This document shows, piece by piece, positions 8,866 to 16,625 of a stretch of DNA of 64,000 nt. This DNA is from Flavobacterium sp. MFBS3-15 (GTDB lineage Bacteria; Bacteroidota; Bacteroidia; Flavobacteriales; Flavobacteriaceae). The stretch is taken from contig NZ_JAPCHV010000021.1 in assembly GCF_026107645.2 (NCBI RefSeq), positions 1-64,000 on the forward strand, in the 5' to 3' direction. Within the stretch, counting starts at the first letter, position 1. Each line of letters begins with the position of its first letter. The notes under the pieces are model-generated. The model made no database searches and was not told where the DNA came from. It was given only the letters and a program-made list of their open reading frames with translations. The position numbers and the translations under genes are program-made.

Positions 8866-9009
8866 ATAAATGGTTTTTGCTGAGGAGTAAAAGTAAGGAA
8901 AATTTGTAGCAAATCAGTGATGTATTATCAGATAACCAATATGAGTGTAAAACCATATGAAACGATATCTTAACAAAACCTCTTTAACTTTTCATTAACA
9001 TTTAGGTGA

Positions 9010-9026
9010 TTTTTTTTTTTTTTTTT
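9010..9026. repeat. Homopolymeric T tract, 17 bases
   Basis: An uninterrupted run of 17 T lies 33 bases upstream of the ATG of a small secreted protein gene, where the promoter spacer or leader would be. Long homopolymers slip during replication and are also prone to sequencing error. Confidence 0.9.
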
Positions 9027-9059
9027 AATTTCGTGTATATCAACCAATTATTTATTTTT

Positions 9060-9356
9060 ATGAAGAAAAAAATTTTAACCACATTAATGCTTTTCGGTAT
9101 AACCTTTACAGTGTTACCGCAAAGCCTAACATGTTCGTGCGGTAGTATGGCATCGGGTACAACCATCGAATATGAAATTCTCGATCCGGGGACGGAAAAT
9201 GTTGAATGTTGCAACGAGAGAGCTATCGGTACTAAAAATGCGTTTAAGATTACCTGGATTTCAGGAGGGAGAGGTAGCTACATCATGAGTACCACTACCG
9301 TTTATGATACAAGTGCCGAAGCCCAGGCTGAATGTTGCAGGCCACCGGCATCTTAA
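9060..9356 (+). CDS. Small cysteine-rich exported protein of unknown function
   Basis: 98 residues. A signal peptide (MKKKILTTLMLFGITFTVLPQS) is followed by a mature part of about 75 residues with paired cysteines: SLTCSCGS, VECCNE and AECCRPP. The even number and CC pairing suggest disulfides after export. I do not recognise a family. The start at 9060 is used because the in-frame upstream extension is the poly-T tract, giving only Phe codons. It lies 23 bases before an unrelated-looking lipoprotein gene on the same strand, so the two may be co-transcribed. Confidence 0.7.
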   Translation: MKKKILTTLMLFGITFTVLPQSLTCSCGSMASGTTIEYEILDPGTENVECCNERAIGTKNAFKITWISGGRGSYIMSTTTVYDTSAEAQAECCRPPAS

Positions 9357-9379
9357 CTTAACAATCTAAATTTTACATC

Positions 9380-9958
9380 ATGAAAAAAATGTTTATTTTT
9401 ATAGGTTGTGCGGCTTTGACTGCAACAGCTGTAATCGTAGGGTGCTCTGATGAAAAAGAGGTAAATTTAGCGGAACCCGCAAGCCGTGTAGCTGTTTCTG
9501 CTGAAAATGCCAAAGGCGAAGTTCCCAGGGACAGGCTGATATATAGTGTCCTGACAAAATCTGCTGAATATTCAGTTAGCGAACTTGAAGCAGAATACAG
9601 AAAAGACATAGGTAGTGCCAGACCGGATTACATGACCAATCTTAAGAATATGTGGATGATCATCATTAATCCGAGGGTTTACAATGAAGGGACTGAAGAG
9701 CAAAAATTGTTTTTCATCAATGAACAATTGGCGCTTGAAGACAATCTGGCACATTTTGCCGGTTTCTATAATCTTTTGATTTCGTCAAAAACATTAGAGC
9801 CTGCGGAAAAGGAGCGCATTGCCAACGAATTTTATGATAAGAACCATAAAGTAATAGCAGAAGCCCAGTGGCCGGATGCCAAAGATGGCAAAAAGAAGGA
9901 AAGTGAATTAGCATACGCTAAACGCACATACCATATGCTTTTAAAAACACAGAAGTAA
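9380..9958 (+). CDS. Lipoprotein of unknown function
   Basis: 192 residues. The N-terminus has a lipobox (TATAVIVGC, Cys22). The mature part is mostly helical and charged, without a motif I recognise (RDRLIYSVLTKSAEYSVSELEAEYRKD...). It follows the small cysteine-rich gene by 23 bases and ends 16 bases before a strong terminator, suggesting a two-gene transcript. Function unknown. Confidence 0.75.
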   Translation: MKKMFIFIGCAALTATAVIVGCSDEKEVNLAEPASRVAVSAENAKGEVPRDRLIYSVLTKSAEYSVSELEAEYRKDIGSARPDYMTNLKNMWMIIINPRVYNEGTEEQKLFFINEQLALEDNLAHFAGFYNLLISSKTLEPAEKERIANEFYDKNHKVIAEAQWPDAKDGKKKESELAYAKRTYHMLLKTQK

Positions 9959-9974
9959 TACTATTGAAATTCTG

Positions 9975-10009
9975 CTGCCTCAAAATTTATTATTTTGAGG
10001 CAGTTTTTT
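9975..10009 (+). terminator. Rho-independent terminator after the lipoprotein gene
   Basis: Perfect 12-bp stem CTGCCTCAAAAT / ATTTTGAGGCAG (9975-9986 with 9992-10003), 5-base loop, then a T run. It lies between convergent genes; the T run is on the plus-strand side. Confidence 0.92.
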
Positions 10010-10019
10010 ATACACAGAT

Positions 10020-10466
10020 TTACTTCACTGATAAATAAATCTCCACTTCCGCATTGTTCCAGTCCATATTCCCGCGGTAAATCTCAAAATCATACCCATA
10101 GGCCCTGTCAATGTCGCGCTGCCAGATGTCGCGCCAGGCCTCTGCTACGCAATTCGGCATTTTGCCTTTGGCGGTTACCACCTCATAGTTCTGTACGGGG
10201 ATGGTAATGCTGTCGAGTCCGTCAGGCACTTCGGTTCCATCTTCCACCGGGCAGCCAATGAAGTAGGAGTAGGGGTCGGTGTGGTCGCCGTCATATTCAA
10301 AGTACACGGCATAGGTATCGTCATTAAGTTTATTAGGTATCTTATTCGTCACAAACCCGCCCATGTACGACTGCCACAGCGCGCCACAGTCTTCCATGGC
10401 TTTTTCGTTTTTGTTGGTGGTCTTGTAGCCGAGTTTCAGGCCAATGAGGGTGAGGGGAGTGTTCAT
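10020..10466 (-). CDS. GyrI-like / effector-binding domain protein
   Basis: 148 residues forming a single effector-binding (SOUL/GyrI-like) domain without a DNA-binding part. Typical features are the N-terminal LIGLKLGYKTTN strand, the YAVYFEYDGDHTDPYSYFIGC core and the Y-V-V-T-A-K-G-K strand before a W-x-x-I-W helix. Relatives bind small hydrophobic molecules and occur as C-terminal domains of AraC/MerR regulators or as stand-alone proteins such as Cass2. Here it is stand-alone and cytosolic. Ligand unknown. Confidence 0.8.
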   Translation of the reverse strand: MNTPLTLIGLKLGYKTTNKNEKAMEDCGALWQSYMGGFVTNKIPNKLNDDTYAVYFEYDGDHTDPYSYFIGCPVEDGTEVPDGLDSITIPVQNYEVVTAKGKMPNCVAEAWRDIWQRDIDRAYGYDFEIYRGNMDWNNAEVEIYLSVK

Positions 10467-10518
10467 TTTCTATTTTTGATTTTTGATTGATTACCATATT
10501 TTCCACCATGGTTTTATA

Positions 10519-11058
10519 CTATGGCGCTGTTTTTAGACCAGTGATTTTTTTAGTATCTATATCGAGGGCAAATTCCAGCCAGTCGGGTTCATCGTGGCTG
10601 TATACGTATTCCGAATAAAGTCCTTTCAAAATATTGTTTTCAAGAGAAAGATTTTGAAAGCCTTCAAGTGCAATATATTCCGAAATCCAAACACTGCTAT
10701 TTTTTTCAAGAATAGTTAACTGCATATCGTCATACATTATTATTTGGCCTTTGCTTGATGGAAGTGCGCCATTATAATTGCTTTCTAAAACCGACAAAGG
10801 TGTTTCCTGTTCCGGATTCATTATATAACCAGCACCACCGGCAATGACTAGTAGTTTTGATTCTGAAAGTTCAATTACAGTGTTGAATTTCTTTATTCCG
10901 GTTTTAAAATTGGCTACCCATTCATGGCCATTGGATTTGAAAAATTTCACAACAAATCCCTCGGAATAGTCTGGGTCGTATGATCTGCCATCGTTAACCG
11001 TCACGTACATTGGACCTGTAGCAGGAAGGTGTTTTAGTATTTCATAAGTTTTTGCCAT
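10519..11058 (-). CDS. Uncharacterised cytosolic protein
   Basis: 179 residues without signal peptide or membrane segment. The sequence is rich in beta-strand-like stretches (MYVTVNDGRSYDPDYSEGFVVKFF..., KLLVIAGGAGYIMNP) and suggests a WD/YncE-like or immunity-type beta fold, but I do not recognise the family. The -7 box at 11063-11070 almost touches the ATG at 11058, which implies a leaderless or nearly leaderless transcript. A 52-base gap separates it from the GyrI-like gene downstream. Confidence 0.65.
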   Translation of the reverse strand: MAKTYEILKHLPATGPMYVTVNDGRSYDPDYSEGFVVKFFKSNGHEWVANFKTGIKKFNTVIELSESKLLVIAGGAGYIMNPEQETPLSVLESNYNGALPSSKGQIIMYDDMQLTILEKNSSVWISEYIALEGFQNLSLENNILKGLYSEYVYSHDEPDWLEFALDIDTKKITGLKTAP

Positions 11059-11062
11059 TAGC

Positions 11063-11070
11063 CAAATGTA
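11063..11070 (-). promoter_or_regulatory. Bacteroidetes -7 box (TACATTTG), nearly adjacent to the start codon
   Basis: CAAATGTA on the plus strand gives TACATTTG on the minus strand. It is only 4 bases from the ATG at 11058, so transcription would begin at or very near the start codon. Confidence 0.5.
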
Positions 11071-11083
11071 AAAATAAAAGCAT

Positions 11084-11107
11084 AAAAAAACCGCCCTTCC
11101 GGACGGT
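11084..11107 (-). terminator. Rho-independent terminator of the TPR membrane protein gene
   Basis: Stem ACCGTCC / GGGCGGT (one G-U pair) with a GGAA loop, followed on the minus strand by seven T. It lies just past the stop at 11113. Confidence 0.85.
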
Positions 11108-11112
11108 CATTC

Positions 11113-11652
11113 TTAATATCTTCTCATCTGCACCTGCGGGCCTTTCTTCATCTGGTCCTTCATCATTTTTATCTGGTCCTTCAGCATGCCGTGCTTATCA
11201 AGTTTTTTGGCTTCGGCCAAAAGCTTTTCGGCTTCCATCTTGCGGTTCTTGCTCATCGCAATGCCGGCAAGGTTCAGCTTTACCATCGCCATGTCCTGGT
11301 CCATGCTCAGGCCAAGTTCCACCGCCTTTTTAAGGTGTTTTTCGGCAAGGGTAAGGTTGGTCTGCGAAAGCATAAGCCCCTTCAGGTAATTGTAGTACCC
11401 CTGTTGTTTTTTTACCAGTGCGCTTTCCGGGTTCTTTATTTTATCGAGCCATTTGTTGGCGCCGTCAAAGTTCTGCTTCCTCAGTTGCAGGAACGCCATG
11501 ATGATGTACTCGTTCTTAAAGTAGAGCAGTATCACAAGGCCGATGATCAGCAGCAGGAATATCCCGTTGCCAATGTTTCCTTCGGTAAATTGCCATACCG
11601 CGGTTGCCAATAATAATGCGGCAATAACGAGCTTTATATTTTTATTGAACAT
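11113..11652 (-). CDS. Membrane-anchored tetratricopeptide protein
   Basis: 179 residues. Two hydrophobic segments near the N-terminus (IKLVIAALLLATAVWQF and GIFLLLIIGLVILLYF) are followed by TPR-like helices (YYNYLKGLMLSQTNLTLAEKHLKKAVELG and MVKLNLAGIAMSKNRKMEAEKLLAEAKKL), and a basic tail ending QMRRY. The start at 11652 (MFNKNIK) is chosen over a longer frame to 11955 because a -7 box lies at 11677-11684 and the longer frame would run antisense through rpmH. Probable protein-interaction role at the inner membrane; partner unknown. Confidence 0.8.
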   Translation of the reverse strand: MFNKNIKLVIAALLLATAVWQFTEGNIGNGIFLLLIIGLVILLYFKNEYIIMAFLQLRKQNFDGANKWLDKIKNPESALVKKQQGYYNYLKGLMLSQTNLTLAEKHLKKAVELGLSMDQDMAMVKLNLAGIAMSKNRKMEAEKLLAEAKKLDKHGMLKDQIKMMKDQMKKGPQVQMRRY

Positions 11653-11676
11653 GATGTCTGTGTGTTTTTGCGGTTG

Positions 11677-11684
11677 CAAAGGTA
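11677..11684 (-). promoter_or_regulatory. Bacteroidetes -7 box (TACCTTTG) for the TPR gene
   Basis: CAAAGGTA on the plus strand; 24 bases before the ATG at 11652. It fixes the start choice for this gene. Confidence 0.6.
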
Positions 11685-11729
11685 ATAAAAGCAGTTGTAT
11701 AGATTTAAAAAATATTTTTAATAAACTGC

Positions 11730-11759
11730 TTGTGAGGTAAAAAAAGCTTTGTATATTTG
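11730..11759 (+). promoter_or_regulatory. rpmH promoter: TTG - 19 bases - TATATTTG
   Basis: TTG at 11730-11732 and TATATTTG at 11752-11759 with a 19-base spacer, a full match to the Bacteroidetes housekeeping promoter consensus. It is 73 bases upstream of the rpmH start. Confidence 0.8.
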
Positions 11760-11832
11760 CACTCGGTTTTGGAAAGGCGCTTTCCTTTTGGCCCCAGTAA
11801 GATATTTCAATAAGATTTAAAGATACAAAGCA

Positions 11833-11994
11833 ATGAGTAAGAGAACGTTTCAACCATCGAAAAGAAAAAGAAGGAACAAGCACGGTTTTATGGAAAGAAT
11901 GGCTTCTGCCAATGGAAGAAAAGTGCTTGCTCGCAGAAGGGCTAAAGGAAGGCATAAACTAACCGTTTCAAGCGAACCTAGGCACAAAAAATAA
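11833..11994 (+). CDS. rpmH: 50S ribosomal protein L34
   Basis: 53 residues: [19 protein letters not shown], then [22 protein letters not shown] and a short tail. It is the classic very basic L34 with the TFQPSxRKRxxxHGFxxRM signature; the 53-residue length is usual for flavobacteria. L34 is a late-assembling component of the large ribosomal subunit. It is too short for many ORF filters. It has a strong promoter upstream and a strong terminator 22 bases downstream, so it is a single-gene transcript; rnpA and dnaA are not adjacent here. Confidence 0.98.
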   Translation: MSKRTFQPSKRKRRNKHGFMERMASANGRKVLARRRAKGRHKLTVSSEPRHKK

Positions 11995-12015
11995 TGTTTG
12001 GATACAAGCATACAT

Positions 12016-12050
12016 AAAGGCGTTACCTGTATTGGTAACGCCTTTTTTTT
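12016..12050 (+). terminator. Rho-independent terminator of rpmH
   Basis: Perfect 12-bp stem AAAGGCGTTACC / GGTAACGCCTTT (12016-12027 with 12034-12045), 6-base loop, T run to 12050. Confidence 0.95.
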
Positions 12051-12107
12051 ATAATGACCTCACCCCAGCTTCTAGAAAAAAAATCGGAAAGAGTGTTACG
12101 TCCCGTC

Positions 12108-12139
12108 ACCCTCTCCTTTGGAGAGGGTCGGGAGAGGAC
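12108..12139. repeat. Dispersed CCCTCTCC-type hairpin repeat, copy 1
   Basis: TCCCGTCACCCTCTCCTTTG followed by GAGAGGGTCGGGAGAGGA. The CCCTCTCC / GGAGAGGG part is self-complementary. The same unit occurs at 54225-54262. Lies between the rpmH terminator and the carB promoter. Confidence 0.75.
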
Positions 12140-12169
12140 AAACACGGCTGGGGTCTGAAGAAAAAACAC

Positions 12170-12177
12170 TAAATTTG
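12170..12177 (+). promoter_or_regulatory. Bacteroidetes -7 box (TAAATTTG) for carB
   Basis: TAAATTTG matches TAnnTTTG and lies 31 bases upstream of the carB ATG. No confident -33 element was seen. Confidence 0.65.
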
Positions 12178-12208
12178 CACGCAATAAACAACAACGACAA
12201 CACAAACA

Positions 12209-15061
12209 ATGCCTAAAGACACATCCATCAAATCCATCCTGATCATTGGTTCCGGTCCCATCATCATAGGCCAGGCCTGCGAATTCGACTATGCCGGCTC
12301 ACAGGCGGCGCGCTCCATCAGGGAAGAGGGTATCGAGGTGATCCTCATCAACTCCAATCCGGCTACCATCATGACCGACCCATCCATGGCCGACCATGTG
12401 TACCTGAAGCCGCTGACCACCAAGTCGATCATCGAAATTTTAAAGGCACACCCGAACATCGATGCCGTACTGCCAACCATGGGAGGGCAAACCGCGCTCA
12501 ACCTGTGCCTTGAAGCAGAGGAAAAAGGCATCTGGGCCGACTTCAATGTGCGCCTGATAGGGGTAGACATCAATGCTATCAACATTACCGAAGACAGGGA
12601 GCAGTTCAAGCAGCTTCTTGAAAGGATTGAAATACCTGCCGCACCGGCCAAAACGGCCAACTCGTTCCTGAAGGGGAAAGAGATCGCGCAGGAATTCGGT
12701 TTCCCGCTGGTTATCCGCCCTTCCTTTACACTGGGAGGTACCGGGGCGGCTTTCGTGCACCATAAAGAAGATTTCGATGAGCTGCTTACCCGCGGCCTTG
12801 AGGCTTCGCCAATCCACGAAGTGCTTATAGATAAAGCGCTTTTAGGGTGGAAGGAATACGAGCTGGAGCTCCTTCGCGACCAGAACGACAACGTGGTGAT
12901 CATCTGTTCCATTGAGAACATGGACCCGATGGGCATCCACACAGGCGATAGTATTACCGTTGCGCCGGCCATGACGCTATCGGACAAAACGTATCAAAAA
13001 ATGCGCGACATGGCGATAAAAATGATGCGCAGTATCGGGAACTTCGCGGGCGGCTGTAATGTGCAGTTTGCCGTAAGCCCCGATGAAAAAGAAGACATCG
13101 TTGCCATTGAGATCAACCCGCGTGTGTCGCGTTCATCGGCACTGGCATCAAAAGCAACAGGTTACCCGATCGCCAAGATCGCATCGAAGCTGGCACTGGG
13201 TTACAACCTTGACGAGCTGCAAAACCAGATCACCAAATCAACTTCGGCCCTGTTTGAGCCTACGCTTGACTATGTGATCGTAAAGATACCGCGCTGGAAC
13301 TTTGATAAGTTCGAAGGTGCCGACCGTACCCTTGGCCTGCAGATGAAGTCGGTGGGCGAGGTGATGGGCATAGGGCGCTCGTTCCAGGAAGCATTACACA
13401 AGGCTACGCAGTCGCTGGAAATTAAACGCAATGGCCTTGGCGCCGACGGTAAAGGCTATAAGAATTACGAGCAGATCATCGACAAACTGACCAATGCAAG
13501 TTGGGACAGGGTGTTTGTAATATACGATGCGATACAGATGGGTATCCCGTTGAGCCGCATCCACGAAATAACAAAGATCGATATGTGGTTCCTGAAGCAG
13601 TACGAAGAATTGTACCTGCTTGAAAAGGAAATCTCGACATTCAAAATAGACAACCTTCCGAAAGAATTGCTTTTGGAAGCCAAGCAAAAAGGCTTTGCCG
13701 ACAGGCAGATCGCGCACATGATGGGCTGCCTGGAAAGCCAGGTGTACAACCTGCGCGAGGAGATGGGCGTGAAGCGCGTCTACAAGCTCGTGGATACCTG
13801 TGCGGCTGAATTTGAGGCAAAAACACCTTACTATTACTCTACCTTTGAGGCCGAGATCGAGAAGGCCGACGGTACACGCTACGTGCATAACGAAAGTATT
13901 GTATCGGACAGGAAAAAAGTAGTGGTGCTGGGCTCCGGGCCGAACAGGATAGGACAGGGCATCGAGTTCGACTACTCGTGCGTGCATGGTGTACTGGCGG
14001 CATCAGAATGCGGCTACGAGACGATCATGATCAACTGTAACCCGGAGACCGTATCGACCGATTTCGATACCGCCGACAAGCTCTACTTCGAACCGGTATT
14101 CTGGGAACACATCTACGACATTATCCGTCACGAAAAGCCGGAAGGCGTTATCGTGCAATTGGGTGGGCAGACAGCGCTTAAGCTGGCCGAAAAGCTGGAC
14201 CGCTACGGAATCAAAATATTGGGTACCAGTTTTGACGCACTCGATCTTGCTGAAGACCGCGGGCGCTTCTCGGAACTGCTATCGGAACTGAATATACCTT
14301 TCCCTAAATTCGGGGTAGCCGAAAATGCTGACGAAGCGTCAAAATTGGCTGATACGCTAGACTTCCCGCTGTTGGTACGCCCATCATACGTACTGGGTGG
14401 CCAGGGCATGAAAATCGTGATCAACAAGCAGGAACTTGAAGAGCACGTTATCGACCTTCTGAAAAACATACCGGGCAACAAGCTGCTGCTCGACCATTAC
14501 CTCGATGGTGCCATTGAGGCTGAAGCCGATGCGATTTGCGACGGCGAGAACGTGTACATCATCGGGATCATGGAACACATAGAGCCGTGCGGGGTGCACT
14601 CGGGCGACTCAAATGCGACACTGCCGCCGTTCAACCTGGGCGAGTTCGTAATGCAGCAGATAAAAGACCATACGAAGAAGATAGCCCTTGCCCTGAAAAC
14701 GGTTGGGTTGATCAACATACAGTTTGCCATTAAGGACGATACGGTGTACATCATCGAGGCCAACCCGAGGGCATCGCGCACCGTGCCGTTCATCGCGAAA
14801 GCGTATGGCGAGCCGTATGTGAACTACGCCACAAAGGTAATGCTGGGCCACAACAAGGTAACCGACTTTACCTTCAACCCGCAGCTGAAGGGTTATGCCA
14901 TCAAGCAGCCGGTGTTCTCGTTCAACAAGTTCCCGGGCGTAAACAAGAAGCTGGGTCCTGAAATGAAATCGACAGGGGAGAGCATCCTCTTTATCGATGA
15001 CCTGAAGGACGACCAGTTCTACGAGCTGTACTCAAGAAGGAAAATGTACCTGAGCAGGTAA
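12209..15061 (+). CDS. carB: Carbamoyl-phosphate synthase large subunit, lacking the MGS-like domain
   Basis: 950 residues. It makes carbamoyl phosphate from bicarbonate, ATP and ammonia channelled from CarA, for arginine and pyrimidine synthesis. Two homologous ATP-grasp halves are visible: the first from SILIIGSGPIIIGQACEFDY with RPSFTLGGTG, the second from VVVLGSGPNRIGQGIEFDY with RPSYVLGGQGM. Each half has the EINPRVSRSS / EANPRASRT metal-binding motif. It stops at about the end of the second ATP-grasp half (YELYSRRKMYLSR), so the roughly 120-residue MGS-like allosteric domain of E. coli CarB (about 1070 residues) is absent. carA is not adjacent. Confidence 0.97.
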   Translation: MPKDTSIKSILIIGSGPIIIGQACEFDYAGSQAARSIREEGIEVILINSNPATIMTDPSMADHVYLKPLTTKSIIEILKAHPNIDAVLPTMGGQTALNLCLEAEEKGIWADFNVRLIGVDINAINITEDREQFKQLLERIEIPAAPAKTANSFLKGKEIAQEFGFPLVIRPSFTLGGTGAAFVHHKEDFDELLTRGLEASPIHEVLIDKALLGWKEYELELLRDQNDNVVIICSIENMDPMGIHTGDSITVAPAMTLSDKTYQKMRDMAIKMMRSIGNFAGGCNVQFAVSPDEKEDIVAIEINPRVSRSSALASKATGYPIAKIASKLALGYNLDELQNQITKSTSALFEPTLDYVIVKIPRWNFDKFEGADRTLGLQMKSVGEVMGIGRSFQEALHKATQSLEIKRNGLGADGKGYKNYEQIIDKLTNASWDRVFVIYDAIQMGIPLSRIHEITKIDMWFLKQYEELYLLEKEISTFKIDNLPKELLLEAKQKGFADRQIAHMMGCLESQVYNLREEMGVKRVYKLVDTCAAEFEAKTPYYYSTFEAEIEKADGTRYVHNESIVSDRKKVVVLGSGPNRIGQGIEFDYSCVHGVLAASECGYETIMINCNPETVSTDFDTADKLYFEPVFWEHIYDIIRHEKPEGVIVQLGGQTALKLAEKLDRYGIKILGTSFDALDLAEDRGRFSELLSELNIPFPKFGVAENADEASKLADTLDFPLLVRPSYVLGGQGMKIVINKQELEEHVIDLLKNIPGNKLLLDHYLDGAIEAEADAICDGENVYIIGIMEHIEPCGVHSGDSNATLPPFNLGEFVMQQIKDHTKKIALALKTVGLINIQFAIKDDTVYIIEANPRASRTVPFIAKAYGEPYVNYATKVMLGHNKVTDFTFNPQLKGYAIKQPVFSFNKFPGVNKKLGPEMKSTGESILFIDDLKDDQFYELYSRRKMYLSR

Positions 15062-15079
15062 CTTCCTTTTAATATTACG

Positions 15080-15156
15080 CTGTTCCATTTCGACGAAGGA
15101 GAAATCTCAAAGCAAATTATTTTTACCGAGATTTCTCCTTCGTCGAAATGGAACAG
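15080..15156. repeat. Perfect 29-bp inverted repeat (possible terminator or dispersed palindrome)
   Basis: Arms at 15080-15108 and 15128-15156 are exactly complementary over 29 bases (starting CTGTTCCATTTCGACGAAGG), with a 19-base loop and a short T-rich tail (TATTTTTAATT). It sits between the carB stop and the next start. The perfect length is far beyond a minimal terminator. I recall related 'CGACGAAGGAGAAATCTC' palindromes as dispersed repeats in flavobacteria, but only this copy is in the window. Confidence 0.85.
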
Positions 15157-15197
15157 TATTTTTAATTCCTATGACTATCTTTACCAAAATTTACAAT

Positions 15198-15770
15198 ATG
15201 AAAAAATCCTTCCTTTTTTCGGTTTTGCTTATTACTTCGCTAAACACATTCGCCCAGGATAAAAAATCCCTGGAGGAACGCACGGTACTCAATTACAGCT
15301 ACACGGCATCGGAACAATATGAAAAGCTTATGGATTTTACCCATCCAAAAATCTTTACCCTGGTACCGCGCGAAAAAATGGTGGAGATAATGCAGCGTAT
15401 GACCAAGGGGGACGGGTTTGTCATTACAATTGCGCCGGTTGCACCCCGCTTTAATTTCGGAGAGATTAAAAAAATTGACGATGCGTCATACAGTGTCATT
15501 ACCTACGACCTTGCGATGAAAATGAGGTTTACGGAACCTGTAGCAGACAGCGAGCTGGACTTTTTACTCGCTTCTTTTAAAACCAACCTTAAGACCGATG
15601 ATGTTACTTTCGATAAAAGGGACAACTCGTTCAACATAATCAAAAAGTCGCAGTCCGTTGCCGTATGGGATAAAGATTCTAATGGCAAATGGATGTTTGT
15701 GAACAACAGCGATGGCCCGATCAAAACAAAGCTGTTCAGTGAAAAGGTAATAAAAGAACTGGGGATATAA
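15198..15770 (+). CDS. Exported protein of unknown function
   Basis: 190 residues. A signal peptide (MKKSFLFSVLLITSLNTFAQ) is followed by a compact domain (YEKLMDFTHPKIFTLVPREKMVEIMQRM ... SVAVWDKDSNGKWMFVNN) that suggests a secreted NTF2-like or DUF-type fold; I do not recognise it confidently. The ATG at 15198 is preferred over 15171 since it gives a clean signal peptide. TATCTTTA at 15175-15182, one base off the -7 consensus, may be its promoter. No obvious operon partner. Confidence 0.75.
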   Translation: MKKSFLFSVLLITSLNTFAQDKKSLEERTVLNYSYTASEQYEKLMDFTHPKIFTLVPREKMVEIMQRMTKGDGFVITIAPVAPRFNFGEIKKIDDASYSVITYDLAMKMRFTEPVADSELDFLLASFKTNLKTDDVTFDKRDNSFNIIKKSQSVAVWDKDSNGKWMFVNNSDGPIKTKLFSEKVIKELGI

Positions 15771-15841
15771 AAATATCTTGTTTTTCATTTTCTTTCGGTG
15801 TTAATTGATTAAATTAGATTTATAATCAAATAATTATACCC

Positions 15842-15946
15842 ATGGCAAAAAGTCAGGATTCGAAAAAGAATGTAAAGAAAGAGCCTCTTAAAACCGCAAA
15901 GGAAAAGAAAGAGGAGAAAAGGGAAAAGAAAAATAAGAAAGATTAA
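15842..15946 (+). CDS. 34-residue lysine-rich peptide
   Basis: An ATG frame of 34 residues, MAKSQDSKKNVKKEPLKTAK followed by EKKEEKREKKNKKD. Nearly half the residues are Lys, with Glu/Asp interspersed; no hydrophobic core, so probably unstructured and possibly nucleic-acid or ribosome associated. From memory, very similar MAKxQxSKKxVKKEP peptides occur in other flavobacteria as hypothetical proteins; that recollection is the main support, beyond the clean start and stop and the weak terminator downstream. Confidence 0.6.
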   Translation: MAKSQDSKKNVKKEPLKTAKEKKEEKREKKNKKD

Positions 15947-15956
15947 ACCCCGTGAA

Positions 15957-15985
15957 AAACCACTTTATGATGAGTGGCTTTTTTA
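15957..15985 (+). terminator. Weak hairpin terminator after the lysine-rich peptide
   Basis: AAAACCACT ... AGTGGCTTTTTTATT: a 5-bp GC-containing stem extended by A-T pairs, with a T run. It lies between convergent genes. Confidence 0.45.
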
Positions 15986-16000
15986 TTGCAACATGGTAAA

Positions 16001-16615
16001 CTACAATCCCTGCTTTTTCAAATACTCCAATGCATACCGCCCTTCGTTGAATAATAGGTCCAATATGCTCAGGTTATTGATATAACCGTGCTTGTCGCCA
16101 AACACCTGCGTATACGGCTCAAATTGGGATTTATCCTTCTTTCCGTCTGCGAGGTAGCGGTAGTCCTGCAGCCCATTCGCCTCACGGAAATATTCCACCG
16201 TCTTTTCAGGGTTATAATCCATCCCGAGGCAGGAGGTCACGATATCCATGATCTCAAAGTTCAGGTCCATCATAAAGTCATGCTTTTTTTCGAATACCGG
16301 GCGTATGTCGTCCTCAAAATATTCGAAGAAAGGAGAGGACCGATAGGCCGCCTCAAGCGACTTGAAATGCTGTTTCTGCCAGTCGAACGCCGGTTCTATT
16401 CGAACATCCTTAAACAGCTGCCTGTTGCCGTCGGCACTATGCTTCACGGGAATGTTGAGCAGCTGTACACCATTAGGACTGTATATGTACATCCGGTTGC
16501 GGTTGGTCTGCTTTTGGAAGTTGTCCTCCACCTCAAAAACAACCTTGTCGGCCTGTGCAATCGCCACAAAATGGCTTATGGAGGGAAAATATGTCGAGTG
16601 TATTAGAATGTCCAT
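16001..16615 (-). CDS. WbqC family protein
   Basis: 204 residues. The N-terminus (ILIHSTYFPSISHFVAIAQADKVVFEVEDNFQKQTNRNRMYI) is the WbqC signature, followed by GVQLLNIPVKHSADGN and the DWQKQHFKSLEAAYRSSPFFEYF block. Family members occur in O-antigen and glycan gene clusters and are thought to modify sugars, but the reaction is not settled. In flavobacteria this gene normally follows lepB; here the two are separated by an inserted four-helix-bundle gene. Cytosolic, no signal peptide. Confidence 0.85.
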   Translation of the reverse strand: MDILIHSTYFPSISHFVAIAQADKVVFEVEDNFQKQTNRNRMYIYSPNGVQLLNIPVKHSADGNRQLFKDVRIEPAFDWQKQHFKSLEAAYRSSPFFEYFEDDIRPVFEKKHDFMMDLNFEIMDIVTSCLGMDYNPEKTVEYFREANGLQDYRYLADGKKDKSQFEPYTQVFGDKHGYINNLSILDLLFNEGRYALEYLKKQGL

Positions 16616-16625
16616 TCAGTAATTC

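Noticed and set aside
11653..11955. N-terminal extension of the TPR protein frame
   Set aside because: It would run antisense through rpmH and its promoter; a -7 box at 11677-11684 sets the real start.
13394..13987. 197-codon minus-strand frame inside carB
   Set aside because: Antisense shadow of carB, no motif.
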